Of a DNA stretch of 28,226 bases, positions 5,878-13,968 are shown piece by piece; position 1 is the stretch's first letter, and the number at the start of each line of letters is the position of its first letter. Below the pieces are notes generated by a model. That model did no database searches. It had not been told where the DNA came from and saw nothing but the letters and a program-made list of their open reading frames with translations. Position numbers and translations under genes: made by a program. Source of the stretch: a virus; the IMG/VR virus record IMGVR_UViG_3300043448_000425, positions 1-28,226 of that record; one strand, given 5' to 3'.

Positions 5878-6970
5878 TAATAAATCCTGCTTTCTTATAC
5901 CTGTCTAAAATGACTTTAAAATTTGAAAACAAATTTTTACCATCATAGCAAGACCTTAGATCTATGCTTATAATATCAACTGGAGCAATCTCTGTCAAAT
6001 ATGAATAAGAAAAGTTATACAAATTGTCAACGTATATTTGCATAATTTTAGTATTGGGTTTAGAAATAAAGCCTCCAAGCATTCCAGTCCCGCACATACC
6101 AGCAATATGAGTAGCATTATAGTAGAAATTTAACTGGTCTATGTAGCCATAGTCTGTCATAACTATAGGGGTGTATCCATTATTAACAAAATAATCTTTA
6201 ATATGATATTCTTTTGAAAAATATCTTTGTTTTAAATTTGGGTCGCTATTTATATATTCTCTATATTTTTTATTAGCGTCCGACCTATCTATGTATATCT
6301 TTTGGGGCAAATCTTTTTCTTGAACAAAATTTTTAAATCTTTCTCTAATTAATTTCATTCCATCTTTTTCCCAAGAGCTTAAATTGTTTGATAAATTACT
6401 CCAAGGAGCATGATCTGATTCAAAAATAATATTACCTTCTGGATTCTTTTTGTGTTTTCCTTGAAGCCAGTAAGGTTTTCCTATATTTGCTTTGACATAA
6501 GATCCACGATTAATTAATCTCCTTAAATCAAATATCATATAACAATTTGTTATTGTTAAATTAGATTTGTAAAAATTATAAATTTTTTCTTGAGAATAGT
6601 TTTCTCCATAGTATACTTTAAATATGTCTTCCATATAAGCTAAATTATTATAATGATCAACTTTTTTTAATTTTTCCATAAACTCTTTTATAGTAAGAAC
6701 TGGCTCTTCAAAAGCTTGATTCCCCAAAGCAACAAACAAAAGCTTTAAATCAGGAACTTCTTTTAGCAACAATTCATATTGAGTTAATGCTTCTGATATA
6801 AAATGCCAAAGGTAATCGTCTGGATACAATACAAAATAGTTTCCATCTAAAACAATTTCTTCTCCAGACTTTACATTTTTATTTTTAAAATTTTTAAAAT
6901 TGTAATAGGTATAATTACCAGATCGACTAGTAAAAATTTGTGCATCAGTAAACCATGCTGATTCACTCAT
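5870..6970 (-). CDS. GT61/DUF563-like glycosyltransferase, paralogue B
   Basis: The 366-residue protein is a clear paralogue of the next gene upstream (6963-7997): both share YFV..D..LWH..SE...QY.LLLK..PDLKL near residue 45-80, KIYIDRS near 225, and AG.CGTG....FI.KPNT at the donor-site loop near 295-310. In GT61/DUF563 enzymes this loop is usually HGAGL...PGT; here it reads CGTGMLGGFISKPNTKI, conserving the small residues and PNT. It probably transfers a sugar in the cytoplasm to a phage structural or surface target. Its start overlaps the end of its paralogue by eight bases, consistent with tandem duplication followed by divergence. Confidence 0.75.
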   Translation of the reverse strand: MSESAWFTDAQIFTSRSGNYTYYNFKNFKNKNVKSGEEIVLDGNYFVLYPDDYLWHFISEALTQYELLLKEVPDLKLLFVALGNQAFEEPVLTIKEFMEKLKKVDHYNNLAYMEDIFKVYYGENYSQEKIYNFYKSNLTITNCYMIFDLRRLINRGSYVKANIGKPYWLQGKHKKNPEGNIIFESDHAPWSNLSNNLSSWEKDGMKLIRERFKNFVQEKDLPQKIYIDRSDANKKYREYINSDPNLKQRYFSKEYHIKDYFVNNGYTPIVMTDYGYIDQLNFYYNATHIAGMCGTGMLGGFISKPNTKIMQIYVDNLYNFSYSYLTEIAPVDIISIDLRSCYDGKNLFSNFKVILDRYKKAGFING

Positions 6971-7997
6971 ATAAAGCCTCTTCTTTTAACATTCTTATTA
7001 CCCTATTATTAATAACAGCAGTTCTTCCTAAAAATCTTAAATCTATAGATTTTATTTTAATTGGTGCTATATCTTGAAGATAGCCAAACCCTCTTCCAAA
7101 TTCAAGTTTTCCACCATCTTTTTCTGGGGTTGCCTCAACAAACATTTCTATAACAGTAGTATTTGGTTTACAAATAAATGAATTTAGTATTCCCGTGCCA
7201 CAAAGACCAGCAATTACATCTGCATTATAAAAATAATTTAGTTGTTCTAAATAATTAAATTCAGTTAAAACTACTGGAACATACCCCAAAGACACAAATA
7301 AATCTTTAATTAAATTTTCTTGATTAAAGGTCCTATTGGTATCTGTGGATCTATCTATATAAATTTTTTTAGGAGAAGATGGGTTTTCTTTTACTAAATT
7401 TAGTAGTCTTTCTCTTGTAAGTCTCATTCCATATAAAGACCAACGAGCATCTGGATTTTCAATACTATTTTCTCTTCCAACCCATGGTTGATGCCCGTCT
7501 TTTTTAGACCAATATGGCTTAAATAAATATTTAGAGTATTCTTTAGGGTTAATTAACATTCTTGTATCACAAATAAAATAGCATTCTTCTAGCATAAAAT
7601 CTGAATTATCTGCACTATATATTAAACTGTCTGTATTTGTATATGCCGAAACCAAGTCTTTAAAAAATGCCAGGTTTTTAAACACACATCTTTCTAATGC
7701 TAGTTTTGAAAATTCCTCTATTGTTAAAATAGGTTCTTGAACTTCTGGGGTTATATTCATAAAAAATAATTTTAAATCAGGTATCTTTTTTAATAATAGA
7801 TCATACTGAGCAAATTGTTCTGACAAGGAATGCCAAAGCTTTCCATCACTTGTTATTACAAAATATTTACCAGGAAAATACTGTGCATTTTCTGTTGCTT
7901 TATGATTTTTAAAATTATTATATTTATAGTACTTAAAATTTTCATCATAATCAAGTTCTTCTACAGAATCGCATTTGGCTTCAAACACTTTGAGCAA
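6963..7997 (-). CDS. GT61/DUF563-like glycosyltransferase, paralogue A
   Basis: The 344-residue protein aligns with paralogue B along its length. Shared blocks are KYYKYNNFKNHK at the N-terminus, GKLWHSLSEQFAQYDLLLKK near 50, GMRLTRERL near 190, KKIYIDRSTDTNR near 215, and AGLCGTGILNSFICKPNTTV near 270. The ending IAPIKIKSIDLR is also shared. Differences are insertions in the middle, as expected if acceptor specificity has changed. It directly follows the small zinc protein and the large terminase gene in the transcript, an unusual place for glycan genes. The acceptor and donor are unknown. Confidence 0.75.
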   Translation of the reverse strand: MLKVFEAKCDSVEELDYDENFKYYKYNNFKNHKATENAQYFPGKYFVITSDGKLWHSLSEQFAQYDLLLKKIPDLKLFFMNITPEVQEPILTIEEFSKLALERCVFKNLAFFKDLVSAYTNTDSLIYSADNSDFMLEECYFICDTRMLINPKEYSKYLFKPYWSKKDGHQPWVGRENSIENPDARWSLYGMRLTRERLLNLVKENPSSPKKIYIDRSTDTNRTFNQENLIKDLFVSLGYVPVVLTEFNYLEQLNYFYNADVIAGLCGTGILNSFICKPNTTVIEMFVEATPEKDGGKLEFGRGFGYLQDIAPIKIKSIDLRFLGRTAVINNRVIRMLKEEALYE

Positions 7998-8217
7998 TAC
8001 TCTTTTCTACTACTTGTTGTACGTATTCAGAAAAATGTTTTCTTACCTTCCCAGATGGTCTAGAGCCAGTTGTTGCCCATATTCTTTTATATTCAATTAC
8101 ATTTGCAAATGTAGTAGGGCAAAGCATTGTGCCTTCAAACTCTTTTAATACAGTGGGAAGCGGGACATGTTTTCCGCAACATTGACATTGTTTTGCAAGT
8201 TCTTGATATGTACTCAT
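7981..8217 (-). CDS. Small Cys-containing protein downstream of terL
   Basis: The 78-residue protein has a possible zinc site from CQCCGKHVPLP in the first 20 residues and a later CP near residue 33 in GTMLCPTTFANVIEYK. The remainder is basic with a helical end. I do not recognise a family; similar small zinc proteins often sit next to phage terminases and could be a DNA-binding or HNH-like remnant, but no HNH residues are visible. It overlaps terL (ATGA) and the GT61 gene, so it is in the terminase operon. Confidence 0.7.
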   Translation of the reverse strand: MSTYQELAKQCQCCGKHVPLPTVLKEFEGTMLCPTTFANVIEYKRIWATTGSRPSGKVRKHFSEYVQQVVEKSIAQSV

Positions 8218-10013
8218 ATTATCATCATCCTATCCATAGCTTCCTTTAAGTCTGGCGGCATTTTAGGCGCCCTGATCATATTAGATCCGTATTCTTCTTC
8301 TTTATCTGTGTTAAAATCTTGATCATAACTCATAGACTCATAAGTATGAATTTTAATTTCATCATTTCTGTCTGGCCTAGTTAAACTAATTGCATTGTAT
8401 ATAGAACCACAAACAGCGTCTGCTAAATCTTTAGAACCTTTTCTTGGGTGATCTACCTTATCTTTCATTATTCGTAGCTGTAATAATTCATCTATAAGTA
8501 AAGGGATATGCGGACCATGCAATCTTTCTTCTAAAACAATCATAGCCATATCATCATAATGTTTTTTTGCTACGGATAAAGTTTCTGTTCTGATTCCGTA
8601 CTGTGATAATTGCTGCATCATATCGTGTGAGTTCCATCTATCAAATGTACATATTCTAATTTTAAAACCAGCAGTTCTTAAAGCCAATATATAATCTCTT
8701 ACTTCAGCAAAATCAACTGACTTGTCTGGGGTTGGAGTCCAATACCTTACGGCATCTACTTCAACTATAGGAGCTGGCTGCGAATATGTATCTGTGACTT
8801 TTACATTCACCCAGCGCTGAACATGTGCAAGTGATACTGCACAGTGGTCATGTTTTTGGGCCAAGTCAACGTGAATAAAATATTCTTTGTCTGGGTCTGG
8901 GGCAAACCACGGCTCAAGTCTTCCAAAACTATCTACTGCTAATGCCATGTTTCTAAAAGCTTTTTCTATTTTTTCTCTTGACTTAAAAAAGGCGTCTACC
9001 GCATCAGATGGCATGCAAGCGAATCTGCTTAAAGCATCTGGCATATTTTTATAGAACTCCACTTTAAAATTTTCAATAGTTTTTGTTGGATTAATTTCCC
9101 AAGTAGGTCTTTTTATTGCATATGTGTTTGGAATCTTATATGAAATAATATTATCTTCTTCCCATTCAACAGTAATTTCATTACCAGTAATTCCATCAGG
9201 CAATTCATTATCCATTTTTAATGTCTTGCTTCTAACAATTGTTTCTTTTTCTGCAATAACTGAATCATAAAATTTTTGAATAGGATCATTTTTAAATCTT
9301 GGAAATGAAAGTAAAATAACCTTGCCATAGTCTGGAAAACGAGAAACTACGGATCCACGATACATATCATATATAGCATCAGCAGTTTTAGCTTGGTCAT
9401 GTCCAGTAGTATTTTCTGTGGCAAAACCTGAAATTTCGTCTAGAATAACTGCAATTACGTTATAACCCTCAAACGCTTCTCTTTCAGAGTGGCCAGAATA
9501 TACGTTTACATTTTTGTTAAATCTTATTTCTGCAGCTTTTGGATCATACTTACCTACAAACCATGGAGAGCGCTCTACTCTTGTTTTTAATCCCTTGAAA
9601 AAAACATTATTGGCTTGTTGTGCGTTAACCGCAATATTAAGAATATCAATTGTATCTCCAGGCGGTTTACCATAATATGTTGCTGGGTCTTTTAAACATA
9701 ATAGTAAATAAACTATATATGAAACAGAGATGGTTGAACAATAATCTTTTCCACTACCTTTGCCAAGCTGAGCAATAACTTCATTGCATGTTTGTTTAAA
9801 TCTGCGTCTTCCTTCTTCTTCCCCAAATAATTTTATTAAGGTAGACTCTTTATAGATCTGGCTGCTTTTCTCAATGAGTGTATACTGGTGCTCCGAAAGC
9901 GGAGGTAAGCCGAGGTAATCTGGGCTTGTAACAAATGTTCGTAAATCGACTGGTCTTTCATCAAATTCCTCTCCGTCTAGGATATCAATGAGATCATTAA
10001 AATTAAGATCCAC
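8214..10013 (-). CDS. terL: Terminase large subunit (packaging ATPase-nuclease)
   Basis: The 599-residue protein is the DNA-packaging motor. The P-loop AQLGKGSGKDYC is near residues 82-92; the last position is Asp rather than the usual Ser/Thr, a variant I have seen in phage terminases. VIAVILDEIS near 195 is Walker B with the catalytic Glu. The C-terminal nuclease has IHVDLAQKHDHC near 380, CTFDRWNSHDM near 465, and SKDLADAVCG near 535, supplying the RNase-H-like acidic residues. Length is usual for the family. It overlaps terS by 11 bases upstream and a small protein downstream. No portal or capsid gene follows, so structural genes lie outside the window. Confidence 0.95.
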   Translation of the reverse strand: MDLNFNDLIDILDGEEFDERPVDLRTFVTSPDYLGLPPLSEHQYTLIEKSSQIYKESTLIKLFGEEEGRRRFKQTCNEVIAQLGKGSGKDYCSTISVSYIVYLLLCLKDPATYYGKPPGDTIDILNIAVNAQQANNVFFKGLKTRVERSPWFVGKYDPKAAEIRFNKNVNVYSGHSEREAFEGYNVIAVILDEISGFATENTTGHDQAKTADAIYDMYRGSVVSRFPDYGKVILLSFPRFKNDPIQKFYDSVIAEKETIVRSKTLKMDNELPDGITGNEITVEWEEDNIISYKIPNTYAIKRPTWEINPTKTIENFKVEFYKNMPDALSRFACMPSDAVDAFFKSREKIEKAFRNMALAVDSFGRLEPWFAPDPDKEYFIHVDLAQKHDHCAVSLAHVQRWVNVKVTDTYSQPAPIVEVDAVRYWTPTPDKSVDFAEVRDYILALRTAGFKIRICTFDRWNSHDMMQQLSQYGIRTETLSVAKKHYDDMAMIVLEERLHGPHIPLLIDELLQLRIMKDKVDHPRKGSKDLADAVCGSIYNAISLTRPDRNDEIKIHTYESMSYDQDFNTDKEEEYGSNMIRAPKMPPDLKEAMDRMMII

Positions 10014-10539
10014 TTACTTCCTCAATTATTTCGACTGGCTCTACTATTCCAGTAATTTGTGACAAACGCTTTGCCACTTCTAATTTACATTTAGGACATG
10101 TTGCTGTTACTTCTTTTAGAATTTTTACAAGAATGTCTTGCTTACGTTCTGTTTCTGCTAGTTGGGTTGCAAGCTCTGCATTGTCTAGTAATCCCACCTC
10201 TTGAAGCATTCCAATTCTTTTGCCCTCTATATCAGCAATTAATTTAAGAGCAGTGGCTTTTACATTTAGTTGCCCTGCTTGATCAGCGTCTTCTACGGTT
10301 TTCCATGCTTCTTTAATTAACATAGCGTAGTGCTGGTCTGCCCCAGAGATGGCTTCCTTTGCCCTTTCACGGGCTCCAGAATCGCTTCTAACGACCTGTT
10401 TCCACTCATCTATATAGTCCAGTACTTCAGCCCTCTTAAAACCTGTTATAGAGGCGATTTGAGTAGGATTGTTGCCTTTAAGTAATTCGGCAACTACCTG
10501 ATTCATGCGGTCATAATGATCCGCTAATTCAATTTCCAT
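10003..10539 (-). CDS. terS: Probable terminase small subunit
   Basis: The 178-residue protein directly precedes terL and overlaps it by 11 bases. The N-terminal 50 residues form a helix-turn-helix (LLKGNNPTQIASITGFKRAEVLDYIDEWK), as small terminases use to bind packaging sites. The middle is helical and likely oligomerises, and a CPKC pair sits near residue 148, perhaps a half zinc site. Position and domain layout make the call likely, but the sequence is not diagnostic. The ATG at 10539 lies seven bases after a perfect TATAAT with no ribosome site, so the mRNA should be leaderless. Confidence 0.75.
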   Translation of the reverse strand: MEIELADHYDRMNQVVAELLKGNNPTQIASITGFKRAEVLDYIDEWKQVVRSDSGARERAKEAISGADQHYAMLIKEAWKTVEDADQAGQLNVKATALKLIADIEGKRIGMLQEVGLLDNAELATQLAETERKQDILVKILKEVTATCPKCKLEVAKRLSQITGIVEPVEIIEEVSGS

Positions 10540-10545
10540 ATATAC

Positions 10546-10554
10546 ATTATACCA
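10546..10554 (-). promoter_or_regulatory. Extended -10 promoter giving a leaderless terS mRNA
   Basis: TGGTATAAT is followed by six bases and then the ATG of terS, so transcription should start on the A of the start codon. Upstream there is no convincing -35. Leaderless genes with this exact spacing are common in actinobacteria. Confidence 0.65.
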
Positions 10555-10571
10555 TCTTAGTTGACTAAGAT
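10554..10571 (-). promoter_or_regulatory. Inverted repeat in the terS promoter (possible operator)
   Basis: ATCTTAG and CTAAGAT form a perfect seven-base inverted repeat with a four-base centre, abutting the extended -10 and covering the spacer. A dimeric regulator bound here would block RNA polymerase. It also overlaps the stop codon of the upstream gene (10565-10567). There is no U-tract, so a terminator is unlikely. Confidence 0.5.
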
Positions 10572-10891
10572 TGGGATTTAGCTATTTTTAATAGGACCAA
10601 ATATCCAATTAAATCATCAATGTCATTGTCTCCTGGATAGTCTGTGCCCTTCATAAGCCTATTTAATTTGTCATCAATACGAACATGTAGTTGTTCTCTT
10701 GGCCCTGCCTTTGAAAATATACGCACAGGGTCAAGCGCTGAATTGCCATAAGCAATATTCTTTTTAATTAACATATGTGCAATTTCATGGCAGGTTTCCC
10801 AAATTTGTTTACCCGCTTCTGTGCCTACTGTAAGTAAATATAAATCTTCACAACGGAATTCTTTTACGTCTGGGTATACTGGTTCAAGCAT
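10565..10891 (-). CDS. DUF1599/Nmad1-like protein
   Basis: The 108-residue protein has the pattern KNIAYGNSALDPVRIFSKAG near residue 44, then VRIDDKLNRLMKG near 72, then DIDDLIGYLVLLKIA at the end. This order (K..YGNS, R..DK..RL, D..DL.GY) is that of the DUF1599, nucleotide-modification-associated Nmad1 domain, found in phages with altered bases and in nucleotide metabolism. An HExxH-like CHEIAHML near residue 34 looks like a metalloprotease motif but is probably chance in this fold. The exact reaction is unknown. It overlaps the epimerase gene by eight bases. Confidence 0.6.
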   Translation of the reverse strand: MLEPVYPDVKEFRCEDLYLLTVGTEAGKQIWETCHEIAHMLIKKNIAYGNSALDPVRIFSKAGPREQLHVRIDDKLNRLMKGTDYPGDNDIDDLIGYLVLLKIAKSQS

Positions 10892-11786
10892 TTTGGACTC
10901 CTATCCAATCTTCTAATTTAACTTTAGGATACCATCCAAGAACTTTTTGTGCTCTAGTAATATCCGCCTGCGTTGCTGTGGCCTCGCCTCGTCTTGCTGG
11001 CAAGATTTCGTACTGGTCTGATATCATACCACAAACTTCCAAAATTGAAAAGCTTTTACCAGTTCCAATATTATATATTTTTCCAGTATTATGTCTATCT
11101 AATTCAGTATACATTGCAAGCATATTTGCATTTACTACATCTGATATGTGAGTAAAGTCTCTTCGCTGTGCGCCGCCGTAAATTGTTAATGGCATATTAT
11201 TTTTCTTCTGATTAAAAAATCTTCCAATAGCAGTTGCATATTCTCCAGATCCTGGCTGGCGCTCTCCGTATACATTAAAGTATCTTAAAATAATTGTTTC
11301 TACATAATAGTTTTCGTTATATATTTTACATAAGCTTTCTCCTAATACTTTAGAAGCAGCATATGGAGTTAAACAATCAGTTTTATCTATTTCTTTATTT
11401 GGCAAAGTTAAAGCATTTCCGTATGCAGAAGATGTACTAGCAAATATAACCCTATGAACATTTTCATTAGCTGATGCATTTAATACATTAAGGGTACCTA
11501 TTGCATTAACTTCTATACTTTTTAACGGATTTTCAAATGATGCTTGTATTCTAGCATCCGATGCTAGGTGAAATACAAACTCTACTTCTTTAAATAAATC
11601 TTTTATTTGTTCATAATCTGTTATATCTGCTATATGGTTTTCAGCCCCAGCATTCCAGTAAAATTGTTCATTTGATTCTGCAGATTCATTGTCTATTGCT
11701 ATAACTTGATGTCCTTCATAAACTAGCCTATCTACAAGATGCGAACCAATAAATCCAGCTGCACCAGTAACTAAACACTTACTCAT
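10884..11786 (-). CDS. NAD-dependent sugar epimerase/dehydratase (SDR family)
   Basis: The 300-residue protein is an extended short-chain dehydrogenase acting on nucleotide sugars, of GalE or dTDP-glucose-dehydratase type. It has VTGAAGFIGSHL (dinucleotide site) at 6-17, DITDYEQI near 54, FASTSSAYGN with the catalytic Ser near 120, and YAASK with the Tyr and Lys near 142-146. RYFNVYGERQPG is the usual sugar-contact segment. It is complete in length. It makes a sugar nucleotide for the GT25 or GT61 enzymes encoded nearby. The exact substrate cannot be read from the sequence. Confidence 0.9.
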   Translation of the reverse strand: MSKCLVTGAAGFIGSHLVDRLVYEGHQVIAIDNESAESNEQFYWNAGAENHIADITDYEQIKDLFKEVEFVFHLASDARIQASFENPLKSIEVNAIGTLNVLNASANENVHRVIFASTSSAYGNALTLPNKEIDKTDCLTPYAASKVLGESLCKIYNENYYVETIILRYFNVYGERQPGSGEYATAIGRFFNQKKNNMPLTIYGGAQRRDFTHISDVVNANMLAMYTELDRHNTGKIYNIGTGKSFSILEVCGMISDQYEILPARRGEATATQADITRAQKVLGWYPKVKLEDWIGVQNA

Positions 11787-12417
11787 TACCTCTCCTTATA
11801 GTTGTTGGATATTTTTTATTAATAGAAATTTTTATTGTTCTTGGAGGCATAGGAGCATAGTTTTTTAAAATATCGTGTTCTCCAAAATTAAGCATAAAGT
11901 TGTCTACTGGCCTAGTCATACCGTACTCATGAGTCAATTCAATTAATTTTTTTGCACCACGATTACTTATTAAATAGCATTGTGTACTCCAGTTTTGATA
12001 TGCCTTGCAAATAAAATCATTGCCAATATAGTCTCTACTAAACTTAAATAGTTTTGACATTTCTGCATCGTAATAGACAAAAAATGTATCATAGTCCTTT
12101 GGCAAAAATTTAGTAAAATAATTTAGATCGTCTATAAAACTTGATTCAATAGTACTATCATCTTCTATAATCAATAAATTTTCTAGATCATTTTCTACAA
12201 CATATTTCCATCCATTATAATGACTTGCAAAACAGCCAACTTCTGAAGTATTTATCTTGTCGCCAGTTACTACAAACCTATAATTTTTACTATAAAAGGA
12301 ATCAAGATCATCAGAATGTACGGATTCACAATTTATTCTATCTTCACCCAAAAAATTTACCATTATATCTACGTTGTCCTGCCTAGATTTATCAGCATTA
12401 ACAATAAAGTATTTCAT
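11779..12417 (-). CDS. GT25-like glycosyltransferase
   Basis: The 212-residue protein resembles glycosyltransferase family 25 (LPS/collagen type): MKYFIVNADKSRQDN at the start, VGCFASHYNGWKYVVEND near 80, then LLIIEDDSTIESSF with the metal-binding EDD near 100, and STQCYLISNRGAKKLIEL near 145. The family transfers galactose-like sugars from UDP donors. It lies next to an epimerase and overlaps it by eight bases, so donor synthesis and transfer are probably coupled. The acceptor is unknown. Confidence 0.8.
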   Translation of the reverse strand: MKYFIVNADKSRQDNVDIMVNFLGEDRINCESVHSDDLDSFYSKNYRFVVTGDKINTSEVGCFASHYNGWKYVVENDLENLLIIEDDSTIESSFIDDLNYFTKFLPKDYDTFFVYYDAEMSKLFKFSRDYIGNDFICKAYQNWSTQCYLISNRGAKKLIELTHEYGMTRPVDNFMLNFGEHDILKNYAPMPPRTIKISINKKYPTTIRRGNE

Positions 12418-12554
12418 TTTATAAGACCAAAATCTTTTAATTGTCTATAGATAGTCATTACAGTTACGTGACATTCTTTTGCAATTTCTTCCATAGATTT
12501 TCTTTGAACTACATACCTGCGGTATAACCAGTCCTTGCTTTTATATAACTTCAT
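12414..12554 (-). CDS. 46-residue helix-turn-helix protein
   Basis: The protein starts at the ATG 12554, which follows AGGAAAG, and ends at 12414. It is almost entirely one HTH: MEEIAKECHVTVMTIYRQL with flanking KDWLYRRYVVQRKS. This is the resolvase/sigma-like HTH type. It could be a DNA-binding regulator or an accessory domain split from a larger enzyme. It overlaps the methyltransferase stop by 14 bases and the GT25 start by four. Confidence 0.65.
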   Translation of the reverse strand: MKLYKSKDWLYRRYVVQRKSMEEIAKECHVTVMTIYRQLKDFGLIK

Positions 12555-13134
12555 TATCTTTCCTATAAAGATATATTGCTTTAGTTTCTTGAAAAGAAAC
12601 ATATGTGTTAATGATCTGTAAATTTTTATAATTAAACGGATCCTTTTTTAAATCTAGCCCTCGGTATTCTCCGTTTTTTATATCTTCATTATTCTCAGTT
12701 AATAAAATATCGTTTGTTATAATTGCATATTTACATGAATTAAATATTTTATCCATTACTGTTTTAATAAATTCAATTTCTAAATGCTGTAAGACATCTT
12801 TAATTAATATCAAATCAGCTTTTGGATATTCACATTTAACTATGTCATCATTAATAACAGTAACATCTCTTTTAAAATTTTTATAATATTTATTAATTGC
12901 AAAATCGCTTACTTCTACGCCAGTGTATTCATCAACATTTGTTAAATCTAGCTCTCTAAATACTTTTGTATCGCCCATACCTAGATCTAATATTGATTTA
13001 ATATTATATGCTTTTATAAAACCGTTGACATAGTTTATATATTCTCTAGCATGCTCTTTTAAAGAGCCTGTCCCGCTGTCTTTTCCCCAAAGATTTTTTT
13101 GATATATATTGTTAAATATTTCTTGATTAGACAT
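12541..13134 (-). CDS. Class I SAM-dependent methyltransferase
   Basis: The 197-residue protein has the Rossmann methyltransferase pattern: SILDLGMGDTKVFREL (SAM site) near residue 44, YTGVEVSD (motif II acidic residue) near 68, INDDIVKCEYPKADLILIKDVLQHL (motif IV) near 95-115. It lacks a DPPY/NPPY motif, so DNA methylation is unlikely; sugar or small-molecule methylation fits its neighbours GT25 and the epimerase. It starts TAATG on the RuvC stop, so it is co-translated. Confidence 0.8.
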   Translation of the reverse strand: MSNQEIFNNIYQKNLWGKDSGTGSLKEHAREYINYVNGFIKAYNIKSILDLGMGDTKVFRELDLTNVDEYTGVEVSDFAINKYYKNFKRDVTVINDDIVKCEYPKADLILIKDVLQHLEIEFIKTVMDKIFNSCKYAIITNDILLTENNEDIKNGEYRGLDLKKDPFNYKNLQIINTYVSFQETKAIYLYRKDNEVI

Positions 13135-13700
13135 TATCTCTCCGTCAATACTGTATTAGAATAATGTGCAATTCCAAATGCATCTGCAACATCAAAATCA
13201 TTTAAAGCCAAGCTATACTTTTTGTTAAAATAATCTACGGTCCTTTGTTTTCTTATCTGTCTTAATTTATTTTTATACCAAGAGTCAGCGTACCCTGGAT
13301 TGGCTGCTCTTATTGCAGACTTCTCATCTTTCGTCGGATTTTTGTTGCCAATGTGCGCCTGCCATGCGGTAGGGCTAATTGTAATAACCTTAGCGCCAGT
13401 AGACATAAGCTCAGCAATAACAACTCCATAGACATATGATAATTTTATCACAGCATCTGGTGATCTGACAAGTACTGCGCCCTCAACAACAATATAATCG
13501 CTTTCTAATTCATTTAGCATAGCATGGACTTTAACTTTTGCATCATATATTTTTTCATATATATCAGCACCAACAAATTCAATTTTCCCCCATTTAATTG
13601 GTTTATCATTTTCCATAAGGCAAAAGGCAACTGAATTAGTAGAGGCATCTATTCCTAAAACTTTATTTGCTTTAGTTTTAACAAGATCAGCTAATTTCAT
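13134..13700 (-). CDS. ruvC: RuvC-like Holliday-junction resolvase
   Basis: The 188-residue protein has the RuvC/RNase-H fold signature: VLGIDASTNSVAFCLM (first Asp, residue 18), DYIVVEGAVLV (Glu near 73) and FDVADAFGIAHY (terminal Asp pair near 170). RuvC cuts four-way junctions during recombination and packaging. Length matches cellular RuvC (about 175). A KNKLRQIRKQ basic stretch before the last motif probably contacts DNA. It follows a zinc protein by an overlap of 14 bases and lies in the same transcript as recA. Confidence 0.8.
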   Translation of the reverse strand: MKLADLVKTKANKVLGIDASTNSVAFCLMENDKPIKWGKIEFVGADIYEKIYDAKVKVHAMLNELESDYIVVEGAVLVRSPDAVIKLSYVYGVVIAELMSTGAKVITISPTAWQAHIGNKNPTKDEKSAIRAANPGYADSWYKNKLRQIRKQRTVDYFNKKYSLALNDFDVADAFGIAHYSNTVLTER

Positions 13701-13968
13701 CTATCATCCTTAACAATTTGTCTTTACTATTTTTATTTCTTTTCTTAATGCATGATGCACACAGATCCTCTTGTTGATACTTGCTTAAATTAGATTTACA
13801 CTTTTTACATTTTTTAATTATTTTGCCTCTACGAATATCTTTTTTTTCGTAGTACTTTTCCATAATTCTTTTATTTGTTGCAATCCTGCAGCATTCATCT
13901 GAACAGTATTTTTGATTATGGGTTCGAGCCTCAAAATCTTTTTTACAATCAGTGTTGCCACAAATCAT
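13687..13968 (-). CDS. Zinc-ribbon protein with two Cys clusters
   Basis: The 93-residue protein has an N-terminal CGNTDCKKDFEARTHNQKYC followed by SDEC, then KKCKKCKSNLSKY and CASC near residue 75. These form two four-Cys zinc sites joined by a basic linker (YYEKKDIRRGKIIKK). The first site resembles the short zinc finger seen in phage HNH endonucleases, but no HNH residues follow. It probably binds DNA and lies between the Cas4-like nuclease and RuvC. The ATG at 13968 overlaps the nuclease stop (ATGA). Confidence 0.75.
   Translation of the reverse strand: MICGNTDCKKDFEARTHNQKYCSDECCRIATNKRIMEKYYEKKDIRRGKIIKKCKKCKSNLSKYQQEDLCASCIKKRNKNSKDKLLRMIDEIS

Noticed and set aside
10565-10891. Zinc metalloprotease from an HExxH-like stretch (HEIAH)
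   Set aside because: The downstream pattern matches DUF1599/Nmad1, and no third zinc ligand or protease context is visible.
12541-12602. Longer 62-residue version of the mini-HTH starting at 12602
   Set aside because: The ATG at 12554 has an AGGAAAG ribosome site and a small overlap; the longer form adds residues inside the methyltransferase frame only.
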